A DNA stretch of 64,000 nt. Source: Rhynchonema sp. JSB1_4 (taxonomy: Eukaryota; Nematoda; Chromadorea; Monhysterida; Xyalidae). Below are positions 36,201-47,852 of the stretch, in pieces. The notes under the pieces are model-generated. The model searched no databases. It was not told the DNA's origin and worked only from the letters and a program-made list of their open reading frames with translations. The position numbers were made by a program, and so were the translations under genes. Where the stretch lies: NCBI GenBank assembly GCA_030248065.1, contig JASAMV010000318.1, positions 1 through 64,000 on the forward strand. Reading direction: 5' to 3'. Positions within the stretch are counted from its first letter, which is position 1; each line of letters starts with the position of its first letter.

Positions 36201-39200
36201 TGCCCCTAGGTACAGTAGGTTAGGTAGATTGACGCTCCATCTTGGTACATGCAGTAGGTAGGTCGCCGCCCGGCGGCTGGCACAGTAAGTTGCGATTTTT
36301 GGCTCAAAATGGTATAAAATCGGTATTTTTCACTCCAAATTAAGGCGAAAAATCGCGCGCCACGCGCGAAATGAGCGTTTTAGAGTGTGTTTTCATCAAT
36401 ATTTAGACTTAAAAATTTTTGTTCGCCCCCCCCCCCCCCCCAGCTCGGCCGATACAGTAGGTGCCCCATATTTTTAGTGGTACAGCAGGTTGCCGCCCCG
36501 CCTGGGTAGGTACACCACTGGACAATACTGATTACTTACTTGCCGAATCCGTCAGAAATTTTGTTATTTTTGACAAAAAAATCCCTACTTTTTCAGTAGA
36601 ATAAGTCACTTCAGAAGCTTCGGGCCGGGGTGCCCGGCCCGGCCCGACCCTCCAAATCTCTGGCCCGGCCCGGCCCGAGCCAAAAGCCCAAAATCGCGGC
36701 CCGGCCCGACGAGGTCCTGGGGTTTTTTTGGCCACTTCTTCTGATGATATTTTGAAGAAAATTTTTTGGTGCAAAAATTACAGTTTTTTTGTAGAAGTCG
36801 GTCCTAAGCTGCTGAATCGCAAGAAATTTTGGCTAATTTACCGTCAAAGGTCACGATTTTTTTATTGAAATTCGATGATGTCGGGCCTTTTCGGGCCGAC
36901 CATCCCGGCCCGGCCCGACATTCCGAAAGCCGGCCCGGCCCGATGCCCACCTCTGGTAAGTATGATACGGGGTTGGGACCGTAGGCGTGAGCGCTCAAAA
37001 AGGCAAAAAAACATCGTTTTTGTGATACAATTTTGACCAAAAAATGAGGTAAAAATAGTACTTTTTCCAAATTTTCGCCCCTAGAGTTTTCTAGAGTTTT
37101 CTAAATTTCTGGAAAAGTTCTCTAAATTTTCCAGAGTTGTGAGAGGTAAGTACTCAACCCCCACTCCCCTCAGGTTTTGTGGTAGGTAAGTGCTGAGGGG
37201 AGTAACCCCCAGTGGTGTCGTTGGGGGGTGGGGGAAGGGGGGTTACCCCCTAGTATCCGGTATCCGGTATCTTGATTTTTTCACCCAGGGGTATCCGGTA
37301 TCCTGACTTTTTGTCCAGGGGTATCCTACCCTAAAATTTTTCCGAAAACCATAAAAATCCCCCATTTTTACCTCTAAAATGCTCAAAATCGCTTGCTGGC
37401 GCAAGCATAACCCCAAAATGACCATTTTTGCGCTTCCAACACCAATTTTGCCCAATTTTCCTCTAAAAATTGACCTTTTTTGAACAACCCCCTGGGTATC
37501 CGAGATTTTTTATTTTGGGAGGCAACCCCCCTGGTATCCGAGATTTTTTATCTTGGGTATCCGGTATCCGAAAATTTTGGATTTTGGGTATCCGGTATCC
37601 TGACTTTTTGATTTCCCAACGACACCAATGATTTAGAGGGGGCTCTATTAATTCACTGACACCTTTTTGGGGGGTGTATTCCTGGGGGGCTGTATTTAGG
37701 TTTTTACGGTGCCGGTAATTTTTCCGGGTCATTTATTTTCGAAAATCTTAGGCTCCGAAAAAACGGTTTTACCGACGTGGATTATTGCTACGTCACTGGT
37801 CGACAGCAGTGTCATTGCCAATTTCGCGCTTTGCAGCAAGTCCGAGATCGACAATGTTCTGATGCGATTGATTGACGAAGTGCAGGAGCAGCATGACGAT
37901 GATAAAACACACGAAAGTGACGGGAATAGTGAAGGGGAGGAGGATGCGACGACGAGCAATGGCGCCATGAAACGAAAGTCGAATGTGAGTTCAAAGCACA
38001 GTTTATAGCCGCTTTGGAATTTTGGATCTGCACCTAAACTGGGCTGGGTGCAATTTGCATCCAGAATTTCCGCATGGTTGCGCAGAAAACATAGTTCTGC
38101 ATATGTAGTGCATCTGTTGAACTTTGAAAAGAACGTGACATATGTGGACGGACGTAAAATGTGGTCAGTTTTTTTGGCAAGGTGTCACTGTCATCTCATT
38201 CACAACAACGTCAAAGTCACTGTTGGTGGGTGGGGATCAGTTGCGTCCAGTGCTGTGGCTGGGGGGTGGAGGGAGGAGGACCCCTCCAAAAGTACAATAT
38301 CCCCCCTCGCCGGTACGGTATGTGGCCCCCGCGCTGAGGTACAGTTCTACAGTATCTCCCCCTCTCTGGGACGGTATCGCCCCCAATGTTTCCAAAATTT
38401 TACCCCAAAAGTACGTTTTTTGGTCCAAAATGGCCAAAAAAATCGGTCAAAATCGACAAAAAGTGCAAACATTTGCGCGCTCCGCGCGATTTATGCACAT
38501 TTTAACCTATAAAAATTGAACTCTCGCGAAAGTAGTTTGGTACAGTATCTCCCCCTAAAATTTCTTCCCCCACCCCCAAATCGGATTCCCTCCAAAATTC
38601 TGGGTACAGTATACTTGTGTATTTTTCCGCAAAATATATTTTTGAAAAAAACGGTTTTTTCCAAATATTTTTCCAGTTCTTAAGGATACCCATGGTCCAA
38701 AAACGCCTATTTTGGAGAAAATTTTGTCGGGAAATGGCCTGAAACAGGCTAAAAATGCACTTGGAGATTAAAAAGTGCTCATTTTGAACTGTTTAGCACC
38801 GATTTACATTTGTTTTGACAACATCCTTTCGCAACCTTTGAAAATATCTCGGAAATTTAAAAAAACCGTTTTTTTCCAAAAGTTGCCACTTGGAAAAATC
38901 TCCGGAAAAAATAAAAACGTATTTTTCCGGGCCTCGGAAAAAAACTTTTTTTTCAGTTTTTATTCGAAAAAAAACGGTTTTTTCCGGCCCGCAAGTATAG
39001 GGTACAGTACAACGGTATCTCCCCCTCTTTTTGGCCGCAAGGTACAGTATCTCCCCCTCAGAAGTAGCCACTGGTTGCATCCGATCTAATCACCAGAAAG
39101 CTTGATATTGAGCTTAGCTTTCAGCTTGCACGGGAGCACGAAATGCTTTACGTTATGGGCATAAATGTGGAAAAAAATAGATTATTTTAGTTGTTCCACG

Positions 39201-40534
39201 CCAAGTTGAATTATGTACAAATGATACTGTGTGTATAACAAAAATGTAAACAAGGTTTCCACATCGTACAGGAGCACTTGCCGGCCTGTCCGCCATCTAA
39301 ACGTCCGAACGCACCCAAACAGAAGGCAAGCAGCAGCGAGCGGAGTTCGTCCGAGGAGGATAGTGAAGATGATGCTGAAATGGCCAGGAAGTTGCAGCAC
39401 AAGGAATTGGGCATGCGACCCCGGGCACAAGCGAGTGCGAGTAAAAAGGTAACATCTGTCATATATTCCTGACGGGATCCTACACCTGCTGGGAATATAA
39501 GTAGGGCGGTCTGACGGGTTCGAGATCGTATTCGCACGTCACCCAATTTGGTGAACAACGAATGTTTAGTACCAGCAAACTAACGCCAAAAATGTTTCGC
39601 GAAAGCTCCAGAAAAGTAAGTTTCCCAATTCCTAGTATCGTATTGTCTCAAACTGTAGTAACGGAAAACATGCATAGATCGCCATGACCAAAAATTTACT
39701 GTCTTCTTTTTCAGACAGGTTCGACCAAAAAATCAGACGATGACAAAAAAGGAACGAAGTCAAGAAGTGAGGCTCCTGTTTCACTGACATTTTTCCTGTA
39801 GATGACTAACAGGGCTCCCACATTTTGTTTTTCTGCACATTTTGTCCTATATTATTATTTTCCTTCATAATTTCAGATTCCATTTACACAGAAGAATGCT
39901 ATCTTTCGGATGAGCTGGCAGCTGTTGTTGGCAGTGATAGGGTTAGTAGGTTTTCTTCTTTTTTGTTTTGAAAGTTATCATTTTGTTTATTTGTAATGAG
40001 CATAAAAATAAAACAAACTTATTCTCTGTGCAGATGGCCCGGAACAAAGTTGTGAAGCGGATGTGGGAGATATTCCGTGAACGCGGGCTGCAGGACCCGA
40101 AAAATAAGCAATTCGTGATTTGCGACGACCAGTTGTTGAAAGTGTTCAGTGAGTTTGGGTTTTTATGGAAAAATGATAAAAAGCGGTTTACATTTTGACA
40201 GTATTTTCATTTAGATCAGATTCTGTGGAACATTTTTTCAACAGTTTTGTTGAAACGTTTTCATTATAACTGAACAACCAGGATATTGGTCGCACAATGA
40301 CTGAATCAGAATTCATCTACCCTGATTTTCAGGTTCAACCTTAGTCGCTGTGCTGTATTTTTTTACAAAACATTTTCAGCTGAATACAGCAGAGCAAAAT
40401 AATACTACGTCGAATTTTGCACTTTTTTGTAAATTTTATAATCTGCGTTTTCAGAAGTGAGCAAGTTCAAAGCGTTCGGCATGATGAAATATCTGAAGTC
40501 GCACATGAAAGATCCGAGACACGTGGATGCATAG
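33273..40534 (+). CDS. DEK_C + SWIB domain chromatin protein (Uaf30/Tri1-like)
   Basis: Eight exons join in phase to 262 residues: 33273-33327, 33413-33509, 37837-37984, 39272-39448, 39715-39766, 39877-39941, 40034-40148, 40455-40534. Exons 1-3 encode a DEK C-terminal-type helical domain (FKAFNNDLSSLTAKRVRSLL, then IDNVLMRLIDEV). An acidic, serine-rich and lysine-rich linker follows, and exons 6-8 encode a SWIB domain: LAAVVGSDRMARNKVVKRMW, GLQDPKNKQFVICDDQLLKVF and MMKYLKSHMK. The same two-domain order occurs in fungal and metazoan transcription co-factors that act in the nucleus on chromatin or rDNA. Intron 2 is 4.3 kb because of nested hAT-like elements, intron 3 carries another, and intron 7 has an ATTGGTCGCACAATGACT fragment. 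AATAAA follows the stop by 3 bp. Confidence 0.88.
35342..35771 (+). mobile_element. Inner hAT-like insertion 1, TSD CCCCCTAG
   Basis: Starts CAGTGTGGTGGCAGG, ends CAGCCACTACAGTG, flanked by CCCCCTAG on both sides (35334-35341, 35772-35779). It contains GCGCGCGGAGCGCGCG near 35564. Confidence 0.8.
35781..36202 (+). mobile_element. Inner hAT-like insertion 2, TSD CCCCTAGG
   Basis: The 422-bp unit starts CAGTGGTGTCGTTGGG and ends CCAACGACACCACTG, with exact CCCCTAGG duplications (35773-35780, 36203-36210). GGATACCGGATACCC motifs fill both shoulders. A reversed copy lies at about 37209-37629 with a degraded end. Confidence 0.92.
38248..39073 (+). mobile_element. 826-bp hAT-like element in SWIB intron 3
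   Basis: Ends CAGTGCTGTGGCTGGGG and AGTAGCCACTG are flanked by GTTGCGTC and GTTGCATC (7 of 8 identical). It has GCGCGCTCCGCGCG near 38475 and repeated AACGGTTTTTTCC motifs. It leaves exons 3 and 4 intact. Confidence 0.85.
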
Positions 40535-41809
40535 AATAAAAAAGACAACACTGAGTGTTGAATTAGCTTCGGTTTTGTCTTGGCGCATGTCATACTTATC
40601 TCTCTCGTCTTGTTTTTAGCTCTGTCTTGTCTCCTTCCCGTTAGTGGCCCAATTTCTCGAAAGCGCAACCGCCACCGGGGGTGGTGCGCCCCCAAACACG
40701 ATGATGACAACTTCCAGCTGGCTGACCTCAATCCGTTGCGTGACGCAAATAACGGCGTTCTTTTAAAGCACGCGTGTTTTGGGGCTGAATGGAATTTACG
40801 CACCGAGATGGACAGCGTAAGATGCCCGGCTGCGCAACCGCCCCCTATGGCGCTTTCGAGAATTTGGGCCTTTGCGTCTTGTATGCAAAATTGCAGAACA
40901 CCCCGTTTGTGAAAATTTTATGAAACCCACCCACTTGATGTTACAGCATTGTTTTTCGGTTTTGCTGCTTTTATTCCTATTATTTCTCACCTTGAGCGGC
41001 GAACTATGGCTAATTTTCTGAAGTTTCCTCACATTATATCATGACGGGCTTCTTGTTGTCGGCTTTGGGTTACTTTTATTTCTTCTGTTGTTGAAAGTTA
41101 CTGTTTTATGAAGATTTTGTTGTTCGAAATTTGTCGCGCAAAAATGAGTACTATTGCATCTCGTGCATTATTCTTTGTCAACAGCAAAGTTTATTGTTTT
41201 TACTGCACTTTCCAACTGAACGAAAGTGCAACGTAACTGCAGCTCGGTAACATCATTTTGAAGGATTATGTTCTCATTATATTATGCGTATTTGCTTTGC
41301 AAGTCAATTATTTTATCATCGTCTGTGTATAGAATTACGAAGTCCATGCATCTCTGCTTTTGGAAATGAAGTATTGATTTCAAAATATGTAGGCACGGTT
41401 GGCATACAAAAATGATATCGCTTGCTGTTTTTTGCTGAAGTGTTTACAATTTTGCTCGCGATCCTGTTTTCTGTCAAAGCGTATCACGTGTTGTTAAAAA
41501 TAGAAACCGATTTTGCTCTCATGCTGTTACTGAATATTTTTTATTTGATTTTGCATATTTCCGACGTCCCCAACAATATAATACCAGCGTAAATGCACCA
41601 CAATAATACGAGACAACGAAGCTAAAAGATGCAATAACAAAGAGCAAGAAAACCAGGCTACCAGAGCCCGACAGACAATCGAAAAAAAAGAAAGTAACGG
41701 CCCAGCAAGAACTACACCAGGTAGAAATAGTTGCTACAAGAAACAATAAGCAGAAATACAGGTTTTCTTTTTACGAAGCAAACAAGAAAAGCAAAAAAGC
41801 GATAAATGT
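40535..41809. other. Intergenic between convergent SWIB and acidic-protein genes
   Basis: It contains the SWIB 3' end and the 3' flank of the minus-strand gene. A plus-strand frame at 40580-40912 starts with a hydrophobic stretch but has no proper ATG and no support. The rest is AT-rich without repeats I recognise. Confidence 0.4.
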
Positions 41810-44800
41810 TTAATCTGAATCCAGCGTAATCACATCGTCATCGCCCTGATTTTCAGGCGCAATGCGCGCCCGTTTCAAACCAGGACCCGATTCCGAATCT
41901 TCTTCAACATTGTGGTCGTTGTCTGGAACGGAAACAAAAGATTCACTGTGACCCAAAGATCTATCCAACACCCGCCCGCAGAGCAACGGAAAACAAACAG
42001 TTGCAATCGATATAATAAGTCTGCTCTGTTATTAATAACAACAGGGCAGAGGCAGCCGCCGAGCTGTGTATTGAATATCACATTTTGCGCTGCGAGCAAA
42101 GCTCAAAAGCAAGGATGGAACTTTGGGCGTCAACCGTACTGGTGCCCAAAAGAGGTGCTTGGATTTCACCAACCATCATCAGTGGTGCCCCCACCTTCAT
42201 CCGTGTTCGACACCACCTCAACCACGTCATCATCATCATCACTTTCGTGCGTCGATGTTTCACCCGTCAGTTCGGAGTCGGTGGTTTTCTGTGCAAAAAA
42301 CATTTCAGCAGCTTCCTTTTTTCACAATTACAATCGCACTTTCCACTCTGTGTGCAGAGACGTGCCGGTTTCGTCCTGTTTGCACAGACGGACGGGCATA
42401 ATCAGAGCCAATATCAGCTCATCGTGATGTGCGGTTGTAGCAGAATGGTCACTCACGCATGATATGATTATGTGAGTTTGAGCGGCGGAGATGGAGTTAA
42501 CCAATTTTTATTTGGGATGCTGATGCGCCTTATGTTGTGGTAGAGTGAGCGCACAAATTTGATAGCAGTGCACGATGTTTGTTAGGATAAGAAAAATGTT
42601 GGACCATGTGTGCCACGGAAACTGAGTCACGTAATGCAGTCCAAACGAAGAAATTGAGAAAGTAGGCCAAGCCAGTATTGGGTGGAATTTTCGAAACGGT
42701 GTAAAGGTCAGTTGGGCGTAAAGGTCAGTGTAAAGTTCGGTCGAAAGCTCGGTCGGCGTAGCTCGGTGTAAACTTGAAACATTCCACGTTAATAACAGGC
42801 AATGTTTCACGTTTACACCGAGCTACGCCGACCGAGCTTTCCACCGACCTTTACACCCAACTGACCTTTACACCGTTTCGAAAATATCACCCATTGTGCC
42901 CAAAATGTTCTGTATTGCAAAATTACAAGCCTACAAAGTATTGGTCGCACAATGACTATGAGAATCCATCCCCCTAGTTTTCCTGCATGGTCAAGGGGGA
43001 TTTCTGGCGATTTTTTTAAACTGAGCCTGGATTTGACCAGCAGTTGTTTTCTCTTTCTTTGCCCGCTTTATTGATCGGGAGTGATCAACATGTGTGCGTG
43101 TTGTGTATCGAGTTCACGTTCACACCTAAAGCATGTAATACGTGGCTACAGTAACCCGAACCCCGAACCATCTTGGCTGCGTAGAGTTCAGGGTGGAACT
43201 TCTGCACACGTGTGTTTCTCATTCTTCTCGCTGATAAGAAGGCAGAGTGCTCGTCAAAACCTGGTTCAATTTGAAAAAAGCCAAATATCCGCCTTGGCAA
43301 TGCAGGAAATTAGGGGGATGGATTCTTATTGAGGGCAACCATATTTGACACCAAAGATTCATTCCCACCAAGTCACCAACCTCCAACAAGATATCCAGCT
43401 CCTCGTCCCCACTACCAGTGCCATTTGTTGTGTCGCCCTCTTCTGGCACATAATCGGGATTGTCCACGTAATCCGCTTTGTCATCCTGTTCGTCTAACTG
43501 TACGTCGTCTGTAGCATCATCCAGCTGGACATCGCTCTCGGTCACTAGCAGATTGGCTAGCTGCAAATTAGGGAACCAAAATTGATGATTTCGGTAGAGA
43601 TGATTGGGTATGATGTTGGTCACTCTTATGTTGGTCACTCAAATTTGTTTCGAATTTTGTCTGTCACGTCGAGACATGCGGTGCGCATAATGTTGTTACT
43701 TCAACCGCGGCAATTTGTTCTCATAACCAGGTTCACACAAAAATTCCTGTCCGGCTGATGGTTCACATTATCTGGATGAAGATGAAAAACTCCCAAACCA
43801 ACCATTTGTCGCTTCAAATCCAGCGTTTTCGCGCCCACTTTCTGATTCTCTTCCAATCGTTTCAACAGCTCGGCGTCGTGATTGGCTGGATCGTCATCAA
43901 TTGTCTGACTGACTGATGTTTCACCCGTTGCAGTTGAAGGTTCTTGTTGTTGTTGTTTCTTTTGCTGATCGGTTGATGTTTCAACAACCGAATTTGTCGC
44001 TTCCGGCGCAGCGGTTACGAGCGCTGCAAAAGGCCAATTCCTGTAGAGACTGTTGCGCAGCTTTGCACATGTTTCACAGACGGGTGGTGCACAGGGACAT
44101 CATCAGTGCGTATGTTTGTAGATTGCCAGAAGCAAGTTTGTAAAGCAATATTGATACAACTGCAATAACAAAAAACAATGAAAATGTCAATCAATTTTCA
44201 CACCCCTACCTTCACTGGTAGTATCAACATCAGGTTTGGCAGCATCATGTGCTTTCCTGTACATTTCAATCTTAGCATCGAGTGCGCCCATTTCGTACGA
44301 CTCAACACGACTGCTAATTGCGCCATGGATTATGTCAATCGTGTTCGTGATCAGATCATCTGGAATTTCTTTAATCTGTAACGGATTATTTTAGATTTCA
44401 ATAACACACCAACGTGAATTTAACCCAAAATAGTTTAATATAAACGAACGCAATGTTTTCTCGTCCATGTTATCATTTTCAGCCGATGTTTTCACCAGGT
44501 CTGCCAGCTCTTCGTAGGTGCCCCAACGGTACGAATCCCAGAAATCTGCTAAAATGCAAAATTAAGAAAGTTCTTCAATAAAAACGAATTGTCAATTAGT
44601 TCAGGTGGCTTTTCAAATCAGACCCGAGCCTTGCTGTTGGTCTTCTTCGATGGTTCGATTCACAAACGTGTACAGGGCCAAATCCAACGAAGTAATGCCG
44701 GTATCAAACTCGATTGGCTTTTGAAACATACGCTTTCTGAAAGAAAGTTCAGGCTTGTGAATTATCAACAATCGGAAGATCACAAAAGTATGATCGTAGA

Positions 44801-46494
44801 TTCGGAAATGTTTCGTTGTCATCGTAGATTGTGCACCGCTCGGGCTAACAAAAATTTTTAGTATTCATACTGATACGTAACATGGCATGGAAACGCAAAC
44901 AGCAACAAAAGTAAGGAACAGAATATGTCGACAAGACATGATTTGTTGCGTAAATTCGATAATTGCCGCTTGATGACGTGTATGTTATTATGCCCATCGG
45001 CGACAAAGTTAGGATACAACCAATGATGATAAAATATGCCACAAGAACGCAACTCAAACGGTAAACTCACAATTCAGCGTCGGTTTTGGCCTGAGGATCA
45101 GCGCGAGCCATCTTATGCCATCCCATATTGATTGACGTTGCCAACCGTGGAATGTCGCAGGTCACTCTTTCCACTGCATCCTCGTCCGAGATGCACACTT
45201 CCTCAGCCAGCAACTCGCGATGTTGTTTGTGTAGTTTCTGAGCATTAATCAAGCTGTTAAAAAACGGTACAAAACTTTGCCAGAGTGATTGAATCGAATT
45301 TGCTTTGGCCAGGTCACATTTCGAATTTCTTTCGTGTGTTGAGTGGGTGCCAGCTGTCTTAATATTTGCTCATCATGGGCGTAAAATTTGCTCATCAGCC
45401 GTACATTTTTGTTAGCGGCACGATCTCGAACACATCGATCAAGGTTGTATAGTCCGACAACAACTAACGCAGAATTTATGGCAGTCAATCTGCCTGATCC
45501 GTAAAGCGGAAAACGTGCGCGCTCGCTTCAGACATGAAAATTGGAATGGTTCGACTGGGGGTTACGGTAGCATGCAAAAGACCGCGAAAGAAAGAAAGAG
45601 AAAAAGAAGTGGCCAAAGTATGAATTTTTCTGCATAACGACACAAAAGAGGGCAATCATATGACAAGAATGCCAGCCAAAAATTGAAAAAAAAACTTGTT
45701 GAAGGCACCGAAGTGTTGAATAAGCCGAGTCTGAAGGTGAAGAAGAAGAAAGAAAAGAAAAAGAAAAAAAAAGGTCTGCGAGCTTCCGGTCTAAAACCGG
45801 GCAAGCTTATCGCTGGATTTTCCGCTTTACCAATCAGGCAGTGTGGCTGCCATAAATTCTGCGTTAGCTGTTGCTGGACTATAGTTACGGGCCCAAACGC
45901 AGCTCTGATTTGATGGCTAAGCTTGTCACGAGGTTCACACATAAACCATCAGCCGACTTTACCAAGAACAAAAAATACACAAACGAACCTTGAGCTTTTC
46001 ATATGCTTTCTTCATATTGCGCCTTATCTTCTTCACTTTCTTTTTGTCCTCATCCGCATTTGGTTCATTTGAACTCGATGCAACTGCCTCTGTGTCCAGG
46101 ACATCGGTCACAACTGGCTGTGGTGCCAATGTACCATCTGAATCTGAAATATCGCAAGTCAAGGGTAACCAACATCAAGCTGGATTTGAGGACGTGTAAT
46201 GTGTGCACAAGTGGCGACGTTTATGCGAGAATAAAACCAGCCAGTCATTTCAGGGCCACGTGACCACCTGGTGCATTCGCACTGACGATGGCCTGGTATG
46301 CCGCACGTCTGGCGAAATTGATACTGTAGGCAAGATTCATGCACTTTTAGGACGCATTTCATGAACCGAAGACGCAAGTTCCCAACACACTCACCTGCGT
46401 TATTGCCACTTTCACTCTCGTTTGGCTCATCAGCAACCGTCTCACCGTTTACTTGTTGTTCGACTGTAGCCGGTTCAGAAACAGGTTCGGACAT
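41810..46494 (-). CDS. Acidic, probably nuclear protein of unknown family
   Basis: Ten exons join in phase to 460 residues: 46494-46395, 46143-45989, 45237-45071, 44736-44624, 44548-44496, 44375-44210, 44023-43803, 43560-43381, 42288-42174, 41922-41810. The N-terminus (MSEPVSEP) and C-terminal third are acidic and low-complexity. Residues about 75-250 are a helical conserved-looking core with MKKAYEKLK, INMGWHKMARADPQAK, FDTGITSLDLALYTFVN and DFWDSYRWGTYEELADL. A lysine-rich KKKVKKIRR could be a nuclear signal. The extreme C-terminus DDDVITLDSD resembles a SUMO-interacting motif beside acidic residues. I did not recognise the family; a histone-chaperone or DAXX-like scaffold is only a guess. 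Introns carry the foldback MITEs at 42680-42892 and 42937-43354. Confidence 0.72.
42680..42892. mobile_element. Foldback MITE, TTTCGAAACGGTGTAAAGG family (copy 2)
   Basis: Starts GGGTGGAATTTTCGAAACGG and ends CGTTTCGAAAATATCACCC, matching 16663-16895. The whole unit is self-complementary around GTGTAAACTTGAAACATTCC and AATGTTTCACGTTTACACC. It sits in the intron between exons 8 and 9 of the acidic-protein gene. Confidence 0.88.
42937..43354. mobile_element. Element with inverted ends GAATCCATCCCCCTA, ATTGGTCGCACAATG family
   Basis: The left part ATTGGTCGCACAATGACT followed by GAGAATCCATCCCCCTA is answered on the right by TTAGGGGGATGGATTCTTAT. The element is about 418 bp, in the same intron as 42680-42892. 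No coding capacity. Confidence 0.6.
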
Positions 46495-46744
46495 TTTGTT
46501 CGTGACTTGAACAGACGCTGAGGTTGAGTGAGTAAAGTATTCTTTTGAAGAACAATACCACGAACTGAATGCATAATTCTTCACAGGTATTCAAGCCAGC
46601 GAGTGCTTGGTGGTGGCAAAACACAGCACGGTGAATGAATGAAGCACAAACTGCGTTCGCAGTCGTAATGCAGTTTTACTGACCTTATTTTCGACACTAA
46701 ACAAATAAAAATGTATCAATTGTGCAAAGTACGCTACAAATTCA

Positions 46745-47852
46745 TCAAGATCCTTTCTTCTTGCGAATCATGGCACTATTTTCCCAAGCGTATTGTTTGA
46801 TCATTTTGTAGACCTCAGAGTCGAACTCAGTGGGAACCGGCTTGGCATCTGCAATAATATTACAAAACATTAAAGCCAAAAAATGATGAAAATTTAGATT
46901 ATAATAAGAAGACTGACCAGTCACCCAATAATAGATATCCCATTCGTTCAAATCGGCGGTGATGAGCCTTTCAAATTCATCAAGCTGAGATTCAGTCAGG
47001 TCGGTAATGTGATCAGCAGCAAACTGACTGAAAAAACTGGTCAATGTTTGGCTTACCATATGCTTTTGTGTATGCTACAGCATCTTACAGGTGTGTTAAG
47101 AGGTTCATTATTTGGCCCAGAAGTTGTGTGTGGAAAGTCAGCCACCTTCCTCCAATCAGCTGCGTCAGTCAAACACGCAAAATGGATATTTCAATGGGGC
47201 TTCGATGTTTAACTTTCATGTTCGATTAGCACTCTTTTCTATTTAGAATGTTTTACGCCCGATCTCAGAGCTCTTGACACACGTTAAAAGCCCGAACAAG
47301 AAATAATTGCCCAACCCAAATATCATATCCATTTCGAGAATGCCCCGATGCTGTGCCTGATACAACAACTTTGCGCGTCTTCTGTCCAAAGCCGATGAGG
47401 ACTTTGTGGTTGTGTGCACAATGGCATAATAACGATTGGGTTGGGTGCTGCACGATGGTTGATGGACATGGGAGGTTACTGAAAGGCAATGAAATGCTGC
47501 CACCTCACTGCTATCGCATTTTTGTCGTTGGACAGTACTCTGCGAGGACTGAGCAGCATCAGGGAAAACGCTGTTTCCCTATTCGACGCCTTTGGCAATT
47601 CAACGACGTTTGTAGTCGTCAATATCGGCGTTCCAACCACCACACGTGACACGGTTCATTATAGTTAGGCTACACATTCTGTAAGACCTGTGTGAGAAAT
47701 CTGGTGCAAGCGTGAGGAAAGAGCAAAACTGTACGTGTCAGATGCACGATTAAAAACAACAAACCTGGTCTGAAAGTGATAGCAAAACAACGATGAATCG
47801 GCCTCAGTGGTGTCGCTTTTCTCACGAACGACGCAAAGCATACGCGGAACAT
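46745..47852 (-). CDS. SDHAF2: Succinate dehydrogenase assembly factor 2 (left-arm copy)
   Basis: Exons 47852-47765, 47478-47316, 47036-46918 and 46848-46745 join in phase to 157 residues (human has 166). The N-terminus is basic with few acids, like a mitochondrial presequence. The family core is clear: LDRRRAKLLYQAQHRGILEM, LTESQLDEFERLI, NEWDIYYWVT and DAKPVPTEF. SDHAF2 promotes covalent attachment of FAD to the SDHA subunit of complex II in the matrix. A second complete copy is in the right arm at 61889-62995. The third acceptor is closely followed by an alternative CAG, so a minor N-terminal variant is possible. Confidence 0.92.

Larger units (their letters stand above)
35304..36520 (-). 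mobile_element. Composite hAT-like element, TSD GACAATAC
   Basis: The outer ends CAATGGTGTAGC and GTACACCACTG are flanked by exact GACAATAC duplications (35296-35303 and 36521-36528). Removing two inner insertions leaves a ~360-bp element of the 11719-12041 family in reverse. The same host site, with the same GACAATAC flanks, is occupied at about 56.54-56.87 kb. Confidence 0.85.
33515..37740. mobile_element. Nest of G/C-tract hAT-like elements filling SWIB intron 2
   Basis: The intron is a mosaic: a C-rich family with GGGGGTTCAATTAATGG (33.54-34.5 kb), a family with GGTACCTTGCAACCA (34.64-35.04 kb), the composite at about 35.14-36.96 kb, a unit at 36.96-37.21 kb also found at 53.83-54.24 kb, a reversed copy of the 35781 element at 37.21-37.63 kb, and a C-rich fragment. 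Proline- and glycine-rich frames here are artefacts of G/C tracts. No transposase was seen. Confidence 0.8.

Noticed and set aside
36532..37070. Arg/Gly/Pro-rich ORFs on the minus strand
   Set aside because: They are translations of GGCCCG repeats in a mobile element.
40580..40912. Possible secreted 110-residue protein after the SWIB gene
   Set aside because: The frame opens at TTG, has no in-frame ATG before the hydrophobic stretch, and lies in the likely SWIB 3' UTR.
45249..45488. 79-residue minus-strand ORF inside the acidic-protein gene
   Set aside because: The flanking exons join in phase without it and it ends in a stop; it is intronic and partly an inverted repeat.
47353..47649. ORF on the strand opposite SDHAF2 (also at 62073-62387)
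   Set aside because: It is antisense to SDHAF2 exon 2, and the two arms differ by a frameshift in it, unlike the sense frame.
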